A stretch of DNA of 64,000 bases from NCBI GenBank assembly GCA_910575505.1, contig CAJTFK010000001.1:1-64000 (forward strand), in the 5' to 3' direction. Position numbers and translations under genes: made by a program. The notes below the pieces were generated by a model. That model was given only the letters and a program-made list of their open reading frames with translations, had not been told where the DNA came from and did no database searches. Within the stretch, counting starts at the first letter, position 1, and every line of letters begins with the position of its first letter. Origin of the DNA: Oscillospiraceae bacterium (GTDB lineage Bacteria; Bacillota; Clostridia; Oscillospirales; Oscillospiraceae). Positions 31,445-39,207 of the stretch are shown piece by piece.

Positions 31445-32620
31445 TTATGCCGCCACATAAGGCGGATATAATGCTTGAAGCCGCCTGCATTCCTTTCGGA
31501 CGACCTTCTTCAAATCGAACATCGTCTTCGGTTGGTAGTACCGCTCCAGTATCTGTTGGCTGTTGCATTTGCGAAGCTGCCCAAGCCGCGAAATCAAGCC
31601 GGATGCTCTCTTGAATGAGATGACCCGGTTCCGATCTCGTCGATAGTAGTACAGATGCAGCGATTGTTTCAGCCGGAACAGATTATGTTTCCGAAGAATC
31701 GTGTACCCGCGACCAAACCGATAACCAAGAGCGGATGGCATTCTTGGCCGGCGATGCCGCTGCTTTTTCTCGGGCAGCATCTCATGGGCTTTAACAACCA
31801 GAGGTGTGAAGCCCACCCGGAAGATCTGCCAGTTTCCCTTCAGCTTCAATCCGACTGCGGCCAGCCAGACCTTCATGTCCTCCAACAGCTTCCTCAGCTT
31901 TCGCTTGTTGGAACCGAAGATGGTAAAGTTGTCCATCTGCCGCAAATAGTGACTCACGCCATACTTCTTGTCGTGAATCATCAGGTCTAACGGCTGGATT
32001 GTAAGGTGCAGGAACCATGCGGAGAAGAATGCGCCGATCAGCACGCCGTACTCCATCATGGCGTCACACAGCCAAAGGGTTTCCCGATCCTTGAAGAGCC
32101 GCTTCAGCGCATTGATGACATACGCCGGGTCCAGTTCCTCGAAGCAGTGGTAAATGTCACACTCCAAGGCATATTTGGTACCAATGGGGTCGTCATCCAT
32201 CCACTTCTTCAGCGCCTTCACGCCATAGGAGTTGCCCCGGCCTTGAACGCTTGCAATACAGTAACGGTCCATACCCCGCATGATGTGCGGAATCATGACC
32301 TGTAAGGCCGCGTGATGGACGCACTGGTCCGGCCATAACAGGGGCTCGTTGATGTCTCGCCATTTCCCTCGCCCGTTGTCTCCGTTCCGGTCCCAGCGCC
32401 GTCGCTTGATAGGTTTGTTCATATGGGCGTCTCCGCTCACCAGGTCCTCGATGAACTTGTGAAGGAGCTTCACATAGTCGTCCAGGTTTGCCTCGATTTC
32501 CAGCACCTTCTTGTTCAGGCTGTGGTCGCCATTGCGCCGGTGACTGCGGCAGACCTCCTGGATGGCAAGACGCAGATTTTCCTCAGAGAGAATTTGTTGG
32601 TAAACTCGAACTCGTTTCAT
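31445..32620 (-). CDS. DGR reverse transcriptase
   Basis: A 391-residue reverse transcriptase that should copy the template RNA into mutated cDNA. Motif A reads ECDIYHCF (Asp155). The segment normally holding a [LIV]GxxxSQ motif reads IGAFFSAW (residues 195-202), and the YxDD box reads QMDN (residues 228-231, catalytic Asp230 kept). The following GLKLKGNWQIF is typical of DGR enzymes. A long basic C-terminal thumb contains KRASGLISRLGQL. No maturase or integrase domain is present. The ATG lies 14 nt after AGGAGG, wider than usual. The template repeat is about 200 bp upstream and the target gene beyond it. Confidence 0.88.
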   Translation of the reverse strand: MKRVRVYQQILSEENLRLAIQEVCRSHRRNGDHSLNKKVLEIEANLDDYVKLLHKFIEDLVSGDAHMNKPIKRRRWDRNGDNGRGKWRDINEPLLWPDQCVHHAALQVMIPHIMRGMDRYCIASVQGRGNSYGVKALKKWMDDDPIGTKYALECDIYHCFEELDPAYVINALKRLFKDRETLWLCDAMMEYGVLIGAFFSAWFLHLTIQPLDLMIHDKKYGVSHYLRQMDNFTIFGSNKRKLRKLLEDMKVWLAAVGLKLKGNWQIFRVGFTPLVVKAHEMLPEKKQRHRRPRMPSALGYRFGRGYTILRKHNLFRLKQSLHLYYYRRDRNRVISFKRASGLISRLGQLRKCNSQQILERYYQPKTMFDLKKVVRKECRRLQALYPPYVAA

Positions 32621-33114
32621 CAGGGATATGTTTTCCTCCTTGTAGCCTCACAACTGTTCCATCGCCGCGGGGTGTTCCGAGGCGAGACCCGGCCCGAAGT
32701 GTACTAAGCTGTGTCCTGTCGGCTCATCTTCAGCCAGTGCTGCGCGGTCAACGATGCGTAATAGAAAGGGTGAGGAACCCTGACTACCTATAGGAGGTTT
32801 AGCCTGTGGCTTATCAAGGATGCGACAGCCGATGTTGGTGTTCGTGTTCGACGTACCGTTGTAGTTGACGTAGAACGGCCCGTGATTCTGGTTCTGGTTA
32901 TAGTTACCGCCGTGGTGCAGGCACGGGTTACTACCGTTGAAATTCCAGTTATCCGGGACATCGTCTGCTGCAAAGTTGACCCCGCGCTTCCCTTTATCAA
33001 AAGAAAAGCGATTTTTAAGAGCGTTTCAGCTCCATTTTGAATTGTTCAAAGGCGTAGAGTTGGGGGAAGGGACTGCGGTCCCCTCACCCCAAACCCCTTC
33101 CTCTATCAGGGGAA
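32621..33114 (-). other. Non-coding DGR region between target and reverse transcriptase genes
   Basis: This 494-bp stretch contains the template repeat (32818-32961) and its flanks, presumably transcribed as the template RNA. No avd-like or other gene fits here; the 70-codon frame across the TR is an accident of the repeat. A hairpin with a 7-bp stem (one G-T pair) and CGCA loop on the minus strand lies at 33067-33084, between the target's stop and the TR. Confidence 0.7.
32818..32961 (-). repeat. DGR template repeat (TR)
   Basis: This 144-bp non-coding repeat aligns without gaps to 33141-33284 (offset 323). Fifteen positions differ, and each is a T on the + strand (A on the coding strand): 32821, 32841, 32847, 32860, 32866, 32871, 32883, 32892, 32898, 32904, 32916, 32929, 32937, 32949 and 32950. 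Of 42 such sites 15 changed; of 102 other positions none did. Read in the target's frame it has 13 Asn (AAY) codons, the usual DGR design that gives diversity without stop codons. It lies between target and reverse transcriptase genes. Confidence 0.95.
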
Positions 33115-35859
33115 TCACGCCGCCTTCGGCGGGCGTTCCTGGAGGCGACAGCCGATGTTGGTGCTCGTGCTCGACGTACCGTAGTAGTAGACGCAGAACG
33201 GCCCGAGATTCTGGCTCTGGCTATAGCTACCGCCGTGGCGCAGGCACGGGTAACTACCGCTGAAATTCCAGAAATCCGGGACATACATACTGTCGCTGCC
33301 AGACGATGCACACGGATACAGCGCCCATTCCAGACCACTTTGCGTCGGAACTGCGAGATCAGACGGATAGCCGCCTGTCGGCAGACCTACCAGAGTACCG
33401 TTGGCCGAATCGCTGAACTGATTGGGATTCTTAATGACGTTCAGGCCGTTACTGTTGTAGTAGCAGCCGTCCATCCAGTCATAGACGTTATCCCACCAGC
33501 CCTCGATGTTGCGGTACTGGGTATACCCGTAAGTATCCCGGTTGGCCGCCGTGGTGCCGGTGTGGTACTGCATAGCATCCGTCTTACCGTTGTTCTCCTT
33601 GGAACCGCTGGCGGAACAGCCCCGACCGATCCGCTTCTGACCATCCCAATCGGCGAACTCCACTAAGAAGAGCATCCCGACATACCACATCTGAGCGAAG
33701 TCGATCTGCCAGAAGTTGGAGCCCAAGTTGTGAATACTGGTACGGGCCGCACTCCGGGTAATACTCACCTGCTGAGCCTTGTTGGTCTCCGACTTGTAGG
33801 TGCCGGAGGCACAGTGATAACGGCCGATGTAGGAGAAGTCCAGTTCGCCAAGCCCGTCGCCGCGGTTCATGTTCACCGGGTCCACATGGAATCCCTCAAC
33901 AGGACCATCCGCAATCTGGAGCTTCAGCTTCTTGCCCGTCTTGGTCCACTTGTACCAATACTTGGGCTCCTTGACCATCACGCCGCCGGTACGGGTCTCC
34001 TTGACCATGCCGGCCCAGGGCATCAGATTGTCAAAGGGAGAGGAGCCATTACCGTTGTTCACAGCCGGATTAGGATCGCTGAACCCGGCCGCTGCGTCGG
34101 TGCGGGTGCCCTTGGTGGGGCCGCTGCTGGTCCAATCCCATTCCACGCCGTAGATGGTGACGAATTGTGCCTTGACCGGAACATCCTTATCCGCCGGGGC
34201 AAGGTAGTTGGCACTCTCGGCAACTTTGACTTTAATGGTCGCAGTGCCGGTAGTATTGCCAACGCTGTTGACAGTTACCTCACCGGTGGTCTGGTTGATG
34301 GCGCCGATGGTAGCGATCTTGGTGTCGCTGGAGGTGGCGGTGATAGTACCGTCGCCCTTCCGGCTGACAGTAAACTTTCCGCTCTTGTTAGCAGTGTTCA
34401 GCGTAATCGAAGTGGGGCTCACCGCAATGGCGTTATCGCCCTTCCCAATGGCCCAGGAAACGATCTTGGCATCCACCGTACCATCCGCCCACTGATAATT
34501 GGACGTGGGGGTGAACGAGGCCGTATAAGCCGTTCCAGCGTTGATCTGGGCCTCCACACTTAACGTCATCTTGGCGGCGTCATAGTTGGTGTCCCAGGTC
34601 GGAGTTTTGGGATTACCGTCGTACTTCGGAGTGCCGCTTTGGGCAGGGACATTGGTGATGGTAGCCCGGCCGATGACCCACTTGACGGTCTTATTGGCTG
34701 TGGTGCCATCCGACCACATACCTGCCAGCAAAGAGAACGTAGCCGTATGCTCGCCGGCATCCGTAGCAGGCGTGACCTGTACGGTACAGTTCTCCGTATC
34801 GAAGTTATCCCACTGAGGCGTCTGGGCTGCTCCCGTATAGGTGAGAGAGCCCTTTTGCGTCGGGATAGGGACGATGACGCTGGAGATAGTCCAGGTAGCG
34901 GTCTTCATATCAGTAGTGCCGTCCCACCACTGATAGTTGTCGGTGGGAGTAAACTCGGCAGTGTAGTCGCCGGCCTCGGTTCCGAATCGGTCACCGCCGA
35001 TAGTGAGCTGACCTACAACGTAACCGTCCCAAGTAGGAGACTTGGGCGTGCCGTCGGCGGCCAGCGCGTTGTTCTGTGTAGGCAGTGCCGGGATAACCGC
35101 TCTGCTAATTGTCCATTCCGCCTCGGCCTCATTACTCCCATCAGGGAATACATAGCCGTAGACCAGAGTGAACTTGGCGGTATAGTTGCCGGCGTTGACT
35201 CCATCAGTCGTTCCGCCCAACGCCATTTTGACGGAGTCATACCCGTTCCAGATGGGCTGCTTAGTGCCGCCGTCATAACTGGGGGCGTCTTTCTGGGTGG
35301 GAATGGGCACCTCAATAGGATCGACCGTCACTGTCAGACTGGTGGATTTGGTAACCCCCTCAAAGGTGTAATCCAGATTCACAGCCTGCTGACCCAGCGT
35401 GGAGAACTCCGTGGTGGGATAACTATACCCTGTGGCGGCAGACTTGGAACCGTCCGAAAATGTGGCGGTCACAGCCATTCCATGGGGGTCGAACTTCTCC
35501 AGGTAGTTATAGGTCATCTTGGTCGGATTGGTGGTAACCTCGATGGATACCAGGACTTTCTCTACAGTCACAGGCGTACTCGCCGTCTTAGTGGTGCGGC
35601 CCTCAGTGTAGGTGATAGTGACCTCGGTAGTACCGTCGGTCAGGACGGAGGGGGTCACAATGTATCCGGTCACGTCCGAGGTGATGCCATAGCCATAGCT
35701 GGCAGTGACCACCATACCAGTGGGGTCAAAGCTCTCCCCGGACTTATAGGTTGTCTTGATAGGGGGCTTGGTGACATCCAAACTCTCCAGTTTGAGAGAG
35801 CCGTTACTGCCACCGCCGGTCAGATTGAATACCTTGCCGACATTGGGGTTTTCACTCAT
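33115..35859 (-). CDS. DGR target: Ig-like/C-type-lectin-fold phage tail protein
   Basis: A 914-residue tail-tip protein. Two Big_3-like Ig domains come first (about residues 15-175), followed by four repeats of about 70 residues opening with PIPTQKDAPSYDGG-type motifs (about 185-470), then a Big_2-like Ig domain (about 470-570). The C-terminal part (about 600-914) is a C-type-lectin/formylglycine-enzyme-type fold, as in other DGR targets, with GGYPSDLAVPTQSGLEWALY before the variable surface (859-907) and the end GCRLQERPPKAA. It should be the receptor-binding adhesin whose ligand pocket is varied by the DGR. It overlaps the upstream gene by ATGA. Confidence 0.9.
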   Translation of the reverse strand: MSENPNVGKVFNLTGGGSNGSLKLESLDVTKPPIKTTYKSGESFDPTGMVVTASYGYGITSDVTGYIVTPSVLTDGTTEVTITYTEGRTTKTASTPVTVEKVLVSIEVTTNPTKMTYNYLEKFDPHGMAVTATFSDGSKSAATGYSYPTTEFSTLGQQAVNLDYTFEGVTKSTSLTVTVDPIEVPIPTQKDAPSYDGGTKQPIWNGYDSVKMALGGTTDGVNAGNYTAKFTLVYGYVFPDGSNEAEAEWTISRAVIPALPTQNNALAADGTPKSPTWDGYVVGQLTIGGDRFGTEAGDYTAEFTPTDNYQWWDGTTDMKTATWTISSVIVPIPTQKGSLTYTGAAQTPQWDNFDTENCTVQVTPATDAGEHTATFSLLAGMWSDGTTANKTVKWVIGRATITNVPAQSGTPKYDGNPKTPTWDTNYDAAKMTLSVEAQINAGTAYTASFTPTSNYQWADGTVDAKIVSWAIGKGDNAIAVSPTSITLNTANKSGKFTVSRKGDGTITATSSDTKIATIGAINQTTGEVTVNSVGNTTGTATIKVKVAESANYLAPADKDVPVKAQFVTIYGVEWDWTSSGPTKGTRTDAAAGFSDPNPAVNNGNGSSPFDNLMPWAGMVKETRTGGVMVKEPKYWYKWTKTGKKLKLQIADGPVEGFHVDPVNMNRGDGLGELDFSYIGRYHCASGTYKSETNKAQQVSITRSAARTSIHNLGSNFWQIDFAQMWYVGMLFLVEFADWDGQKRIGRGCSASGSKENNGKTDAMQYHTGTTAANRDTYGYTQYRNIEGWWDNVYDWMDGCYYNSNGLNVIKNPNQFSDSANGTLVGLPTGGYPSDLAVPTQSGLEWALYPCASSGSDSMYVPDFWNFSGSYPCLRHGGSYSQSQNLGPFCVYYYGTSSTSTNIGCRLQERPPKAA
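33120..33132 (-). other. GC-rich hairpin at the 3' end of the variable repeat
   Basis: CCGCC (33120-33124) pairs with GGCGG (33128-33132) around a 3-nt loop. It starts 8 bp beyond the variable repeat, just before the target's stop codon. GC-rich hairpins or cruciforms just after the variable repeat are known to promote retrohoming in the Bordetella phage DGR. Confidence 0.5.
33141..33284 (-). repeat. DGR variable repeat (VR)
   Basis: The variable copy of the template, coding for about residues 859-907 of the tail protein. It differs from the TR by 8 T-to-C, 6 T-to-A and 1 T-to-G changes on the + strand. These alter 14 residues: ten of 13 template Asn codons became Ser, Tyr or Phe, and two His, one Tyr and one Ile also changed. 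The conserved 3' segment encoding NIGCR serves as the likely initiation-of-mutagenic-homology site. Confidence 0.95.
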
Positions 35860-36227
35860 TCTGTCTCGACCTCCAGTCGAAGAATATTTACGGTCAGGTC
35901 TATGTCGGGTGTGACTTCACATCGGAACATAACCTCACCGTCCTTTACAACATTGTCCGCTTTGATGCCGGTGTCACTGCAATCCATGTAGCAGTCGGCG
36001 TCGCCGCAGACAAAGTAACAGTAGCCGCTGTTCGCCAAAAGGGCCTGATGTTCGATTTTCTGTGCTCTGCCGCTCCATTTGCCAGCCGGCAAAGTGACCG
36101 TGATGAGATGCCCATAACCATCGGCAACCAATGCCGCCAGGGCGGCGATACGGGCGGCAGAATCAGCCTTTGCTCTGAGGGCAAGCATCTTGAGCTGCTC
36201 AACAGTGCTGAGTTTCTTCTCTGCCAT
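35856..36227 (-). CDS. Small baseplate/fibre-associated protein
   Basis: A 123-residue protein. The N-terminal helix (STVEQLKMLALRAKADSAAR) resembles that of the next upstream gene product (TTLDQLKMLAQRTKTEIDKV), and the C-terminal strand region (IDLTVNILRLEVE) resembles the end of the Ala-rich fibre (DITVNVIRFELS). The shared ends suggest a modular baseplate set. Translation is coupled to the DGR target (4-bp overlap), so it may be its chaperone or attachment protein; this is inference. Confidence 0.65.
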   Translation of the reverse strand: MAEKKLSTVEQLKMLALRAKADSAARIAALAALVADGYGHLITVTLPAGKWSGRAQKIEHQALLANSGYCYFVCGDADCYMDCSDTGIKADNVVKDGEVMFRCEVTPDIDLTVNILRLEVETE

Positions 36228-36291
36228 ACGTTTATCTTCCTTTCAAATGCGAAAAGGGACGGAGATATTTCTCCATCCCCTCTCAGATTGT

Positions 36292-36870
36292 TCAGGGCTC
36301 GGTGGTCTCAGGAGACGTCGGGTCAGTCTGAGCCGCCCCGAAGACCTCGTCCAGCATGGCGGTGATCTCAGCGTCCTCGGCCATCACGATGCCAGCCAGC
36401 TTCTCCTTGTCGGCATCTGGGTAGAGGCCAGCGCCATCCTCCTTCTGGACGTAGCCGCTCAGGTCCACCTTGGTGTTACCCACATGCTCCACCTTGCCGT
36501 CCAGAATCATGTACTCGTCGTACACGTCGTCCTCGTCAGAGTCGGTCTTGGGCACCAGGTAGATGAACTTGTCGGCGCCGTCGGCGGCAGGGTCGATGTC
36601 GGCTACGGAGGTTACCTTCTTCTTGGTCAGGTGGTCAGCGGCGGCCACGGCCTCGGCGATGGAAGGGCCGATGTCGACGCCCTTATTGGCAACAGCCAGG
36701 GCAGTGCCGTTGTTCTTGATCTCGGTGATGACATTGGGCTCGCCGCCAACGGTGGCAATATCATCCACCCGCTCAGACAGCTTGTCCACTTTGGTATCGA
36801 CCTTGTCGATCTCGGTCTTGGTACGCTGAGCCAGCATCTTCAGCTGGTCGAGAGTAGTGTGCTTAGACAT
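36292..36870 (-). CDS. Tail fibre/baseplate protein
   Basis: A 192-residue acidic protein. It starts with the QLKMLAQRTK helix and a heptad-like stretch (VDTKVDKLSERVDDI) that suggests a trimeric coiled coil. The middle has a SVADIDPAADGADKFIYLVP segment frequent in Firmicutes phage baseplate proteins. The end carries the motif DAEITAMLDEVFG, also found twice in the neighbouring protein at 36907-37506. AGGAGGAC precedes the ATG. Confidence 0.7.
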   Translation of the reverse strand: MSKHTTLDQLKMLAQRTKTEIDKVDTKVDKLSERVDDIATVGGEPNVITEIKNNGTALAVANKGVDIGPSIAEAVAAADHLTKKKVTSVADIDPAADGADKFIYLVPKTDSDEDDVYDEYMILDGKVEHVGNTKVDLSGYVQKEDGAGLYPDADKEKLAGIVMAEDAEITAMLDEVFGAAQTDPTSPETTEP

Positions 36871-36906
36871 ATTTATGTCCTCCTTAAAAATATTTGTTTG
36901 CGGTTG

Positions 36907-37506
36907 TCAGCCGAAAACATCGTCGAGAAGATCACTGACTTCTTTATCAGTGGCCGTATTACTGGGAAGTTCCTCAGGATGCTCAGAGGGATCGGTTTTT
37001 ACGCCGAATGCGGTGTTCAAAGCATCCTTGACTTCCTCGTCGGTTGCTGTCTCGCAGACGCTGTTCTTGATCTCCTTGAAGACCTCAGCCAAAGTCTTAC
37101 CCTCGAAGCCGGCGGCAGAGAGATCGCCAATAGCGGCCATAATTTCGGAATACACGTCATCCGGAGAAGGGTTCCCCGAAGAGCTGCCCATGTTCATGGT
37201 AGCATCCGGGATAATCATGCTGCCGACGCACCAGACGGTCCCCTTACGCTCTTCACCTTTTACGCCATACACACCGACTTTAAGCTTGACACTTCCATGC
37301 TTCAGGCATTCGGCCGGAATAGTGCACCGGTCTTCCGTCAGGGCAACGATGACGCTGGCGGGGCCTGCTTCAAAGATGGCCGTCTTGGAGTATCCGTCCC
37401 AGATCTCAGCGAAGTTAAACTCCACCTCATAGGTTTTAGTCGAGTTTTGCCGAAGGGTATCGTCCTCGACAATGACGGCCCATGTGTCCAAAATATCAAT
37501 CTTCAA
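36907..37506 (-). CDS. Baseplate upper-type protein
   Basis: A 199-residue protein. The N-terminal half is beta-rich with NSTKTYEVEFNFAEIWDGYS, a form common to proteins lying under phage fibres. The C-terminal half holds two copies of the motif ATDEEVKDALNTAFG / ATDKEVSDLLDDVFG, linked by an acidic Pro-rich spacer. The repeats may be docking peptides for neighbouring fibre proteins. AAGGAGGTG lies before the ATG. Confidence 0.65.
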   Translation of the reverse strand: MKIDILDTWAVIVEDDTLRQNSTKTYEVEFNFAEIWDGYSKTAIFEAGPASVIVALTEDRCTIPAECLKHGSVKLKVGVYGVKGEERKGTVWCVGSMIIPDATMNMGSSSGNPSPDDVYSEIMAAIGDLSAAGFEGKTLAEVFKEIKNSVCETATDEEVKDALNTAFGVKTDPSEHPEELPSNTATDKEVSDLLDDVFG

Positions 37507-37522
37507 GCATCACACCTCCTTA

Positions 37523-38806
37523 TCATGTTGTTCCATTGGCAGACAGCTCAAAGCGAATCACATTCACTGTGATATCCTCCGACGGGTCGGTATCGTTCTT
37601 GAACGTGATAAAACCAGTCGTGGTGATGTCTCTGGGCTGCACGTTGCATTCCAGATATTCCTCACGGCTGGCCTCGTCCGCACTGACAAAATACTTGTGG
37701 GTGGACAGGGCTATCAAACGGCTATCGGCAATAGTAATTTCGCCATTGGCCCATCCGGATGCGGGGATCACCAGATCGAACCAGATTCCGAGTACATCGC
37801 CGGTACCTGTACCGTTCCGTCCGTTATAAACGGAAATGTTATAGGTTGTTCCATCCGTCATAGTCACTGTGTAAATATCCGCAGTGCCAGGAGTATGGTC
37901 ACCTTTAGTGAGTTGGATGTTTTCAATGCCGTTGCCGGTGGGGCCAACCAAATCACAACCAATACCGCTGTCGATATACTTCTGCTGAGCAGCGTCCCAG
38001 ATCCACCAGGTTCCATCCTGCGGCTTAGGCGGCTTACCGCTATATTGCTGAGCGGAAAGAGCACTGGCAGCAGCGTCAGCGGCCGCTTGTGCGGCGGCGT
38101 CCGCATCTTCGTCAGCGGCATCCCGAGCGGCTTCGGCGGCGACCTTGGCGGCCAAAGCAGCAGTCTTTGCGGCCTCAGCATCGCCCTCAGCAAGCTCGGC
38201 AGCCGTCTTGGACACCAAAGCAGCATTTTCAGAACTTTTTGCCGCATTTTGACTTGCGAGAGCATCGTCTCGGGCAAGCTCGGCAGCAACTTTAGCCGCT
38301 TCTGCGGCCGTTTTGTCTGCTGTAGCTTGAGCGCCAAGGGTTTCCACTTCAGACCTTACCGTTTTAGCCCTTTCTTCGGCAGCCTTTGCCTCAGCTTCGC
38401 TTAATGCAGCAGCATTCTTAGAATCAGCGGCTTCTTGAGCCTTCTGGGTGGCGACAGACTCTGAGTTGGCGGCAGCCGTTTCAGAGGTTTTCGCTTCCGC
38501 AGCCGCCGTAGTGGCCTCATTGGCCTTGTTCGTGGCGGCGATCTCTGAAGTCTTCGTGTTGGTCTCGGAAATTTTAGCGTTGTTTTCGGAAGTCTTCGCA
38601 GCTTGAGCTGAGGCGGAGGCTGCTGTGGCTTTGATTGATGCAGTAGACGCTGATGCGGCCGCTGAATCCTTAGCCGTTTTGGCATACTCCATGGCGCTGG
38701 ATGACTCCACGTTCATAGCGGAGAGAGCGTCATGAATAGAACCACGCACCTCTTCGCCATAGATAGCGGATAAGATTTTTTGCAGATAGGTGCTGATGTT
38801 TGCCAA
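37523..38806 (-). CDS. Ala-rich coiled-coil tail fibre protein
   Basis: A 427-residue fibre protein. Residues 1-35 form an attachment domain (YLQKILSAIYGEEVRGSIHD, typical of Firmicutes phage fibres). Residues about 35-245 are an Ala/Ser/Glu/Lys-rich coiled coil with many repeats of TSE.AA and AA.AAK type. The tip contains a collagen-like linker remnant (GPTGNGIENIQLTKGDH) and a beta domain ending in DITVNVIRFELS. It is probably a trimeric shaft that carries or flanks the DGR adhesin. Confidence 0.8.
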   Translation of the reverse strand: MANISTYLQKILSAIYGEEVRGSIHDALSAMNVESSSAMEYAKTAKDSAAASASTASIKATAASASAQAAKTSENNAKISETNTKTSEIAATNKANEATTAAAEAKTSETAAANSESVATQKAQEAADSKNAAALSEAEAKAAEERAKTVRSEVETLGAQATADKTAAEAAKVAAELARDDALASQNAAKSSENAALVSKTAAELAEGDAEAAKTAALAAKVAAEAARDAADEDADAAAQAAADAAASALSAQQYSGKPPKPQDGTWWIWDAAQQKYIDSGIGCDLVGPTGNGIENIQLTKGDHTPGTADIYTVTMTDGTTYNISVYNGRNGTGTGDVLGIWFDLVIPASGWANGEITIADSRLIALSTHKYFVSADEASREEYLECNVQPRDITTTGFITFKNDTDPSEDITVNVIRFELSANGTT

Positions 38807-38821
38807 TTAGCTCACCCCTTC

Positions 38822-39193
38822 CTAATCCTCAAACATCCAATCGACAGCCAGAATCTCCTCGCCGGTGAGACAGCCGATAGCATCCTCATACTTGGCGATC
38901 ATGAGTTCGACCTCGTGTTCCATCTCGTTGAACGGGGCCAGCTCGTCGCAAAAGTCCTTGAACTTCGGGGAGTCGATCTTTACGCCAATGGTGGTCTGTC
39001 CATGCCCATCGGTGATCTCTTCACCGTATTTCTCAATAAGGCTGTTGCGGAACGTCTCATATTCAGTAAGGGCCTCGCCTAATACACGGTAGTTTCGGGC
39101 GGCGATATACCCGATTTTATCCCGATGAGACAGAAGTGGCCGTAGATTAACCATCATCTCTGCCATCCGGGAGTTTTTCAATCGCTTTTTCAT
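38822..39193 (-). CDS. DUF1617-like phage protein
   Basis: A 123-residue helical protein whose pattern (IAARNYRVLGEALTEYE, then FCDELAPFNEMEHEVELM) resembles DUF1617 proteins found between the tail-tip and fibre genes of Firmicutes siphophages. Function unknown. It lies 14 bp after the tail-tip gene. Confidence 0.6.
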   Translation of the reverse strand: MKKRLKNSRMAEMMVNLRPLLSHRDKIGYIAARNYRVLGEALTEYETFRNSLIEKYGEEITDGHGQTTIGVKIDSPKFKDFCDELAPFNEMEHEVELMIAKYEDAIGCLTGEEILAVDWMFED

Positions 39194-39207
39194 GATGATT
39201 CTCCTTT

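Noticed and set aside
32788-33000. 70-codon frame across the template repeat as a gene
   Set aside because: It is an open frame caused by the adenine-rich repeat; the same shadow occurs over the variable repeat. It has no ribosome-binding site or similarity.
36190-37572. 460-codon + strand frame in the baseplate region
   Set aside because: Antisense to two well-started minus strand genes, with no similarity and no ribosome-binding site.
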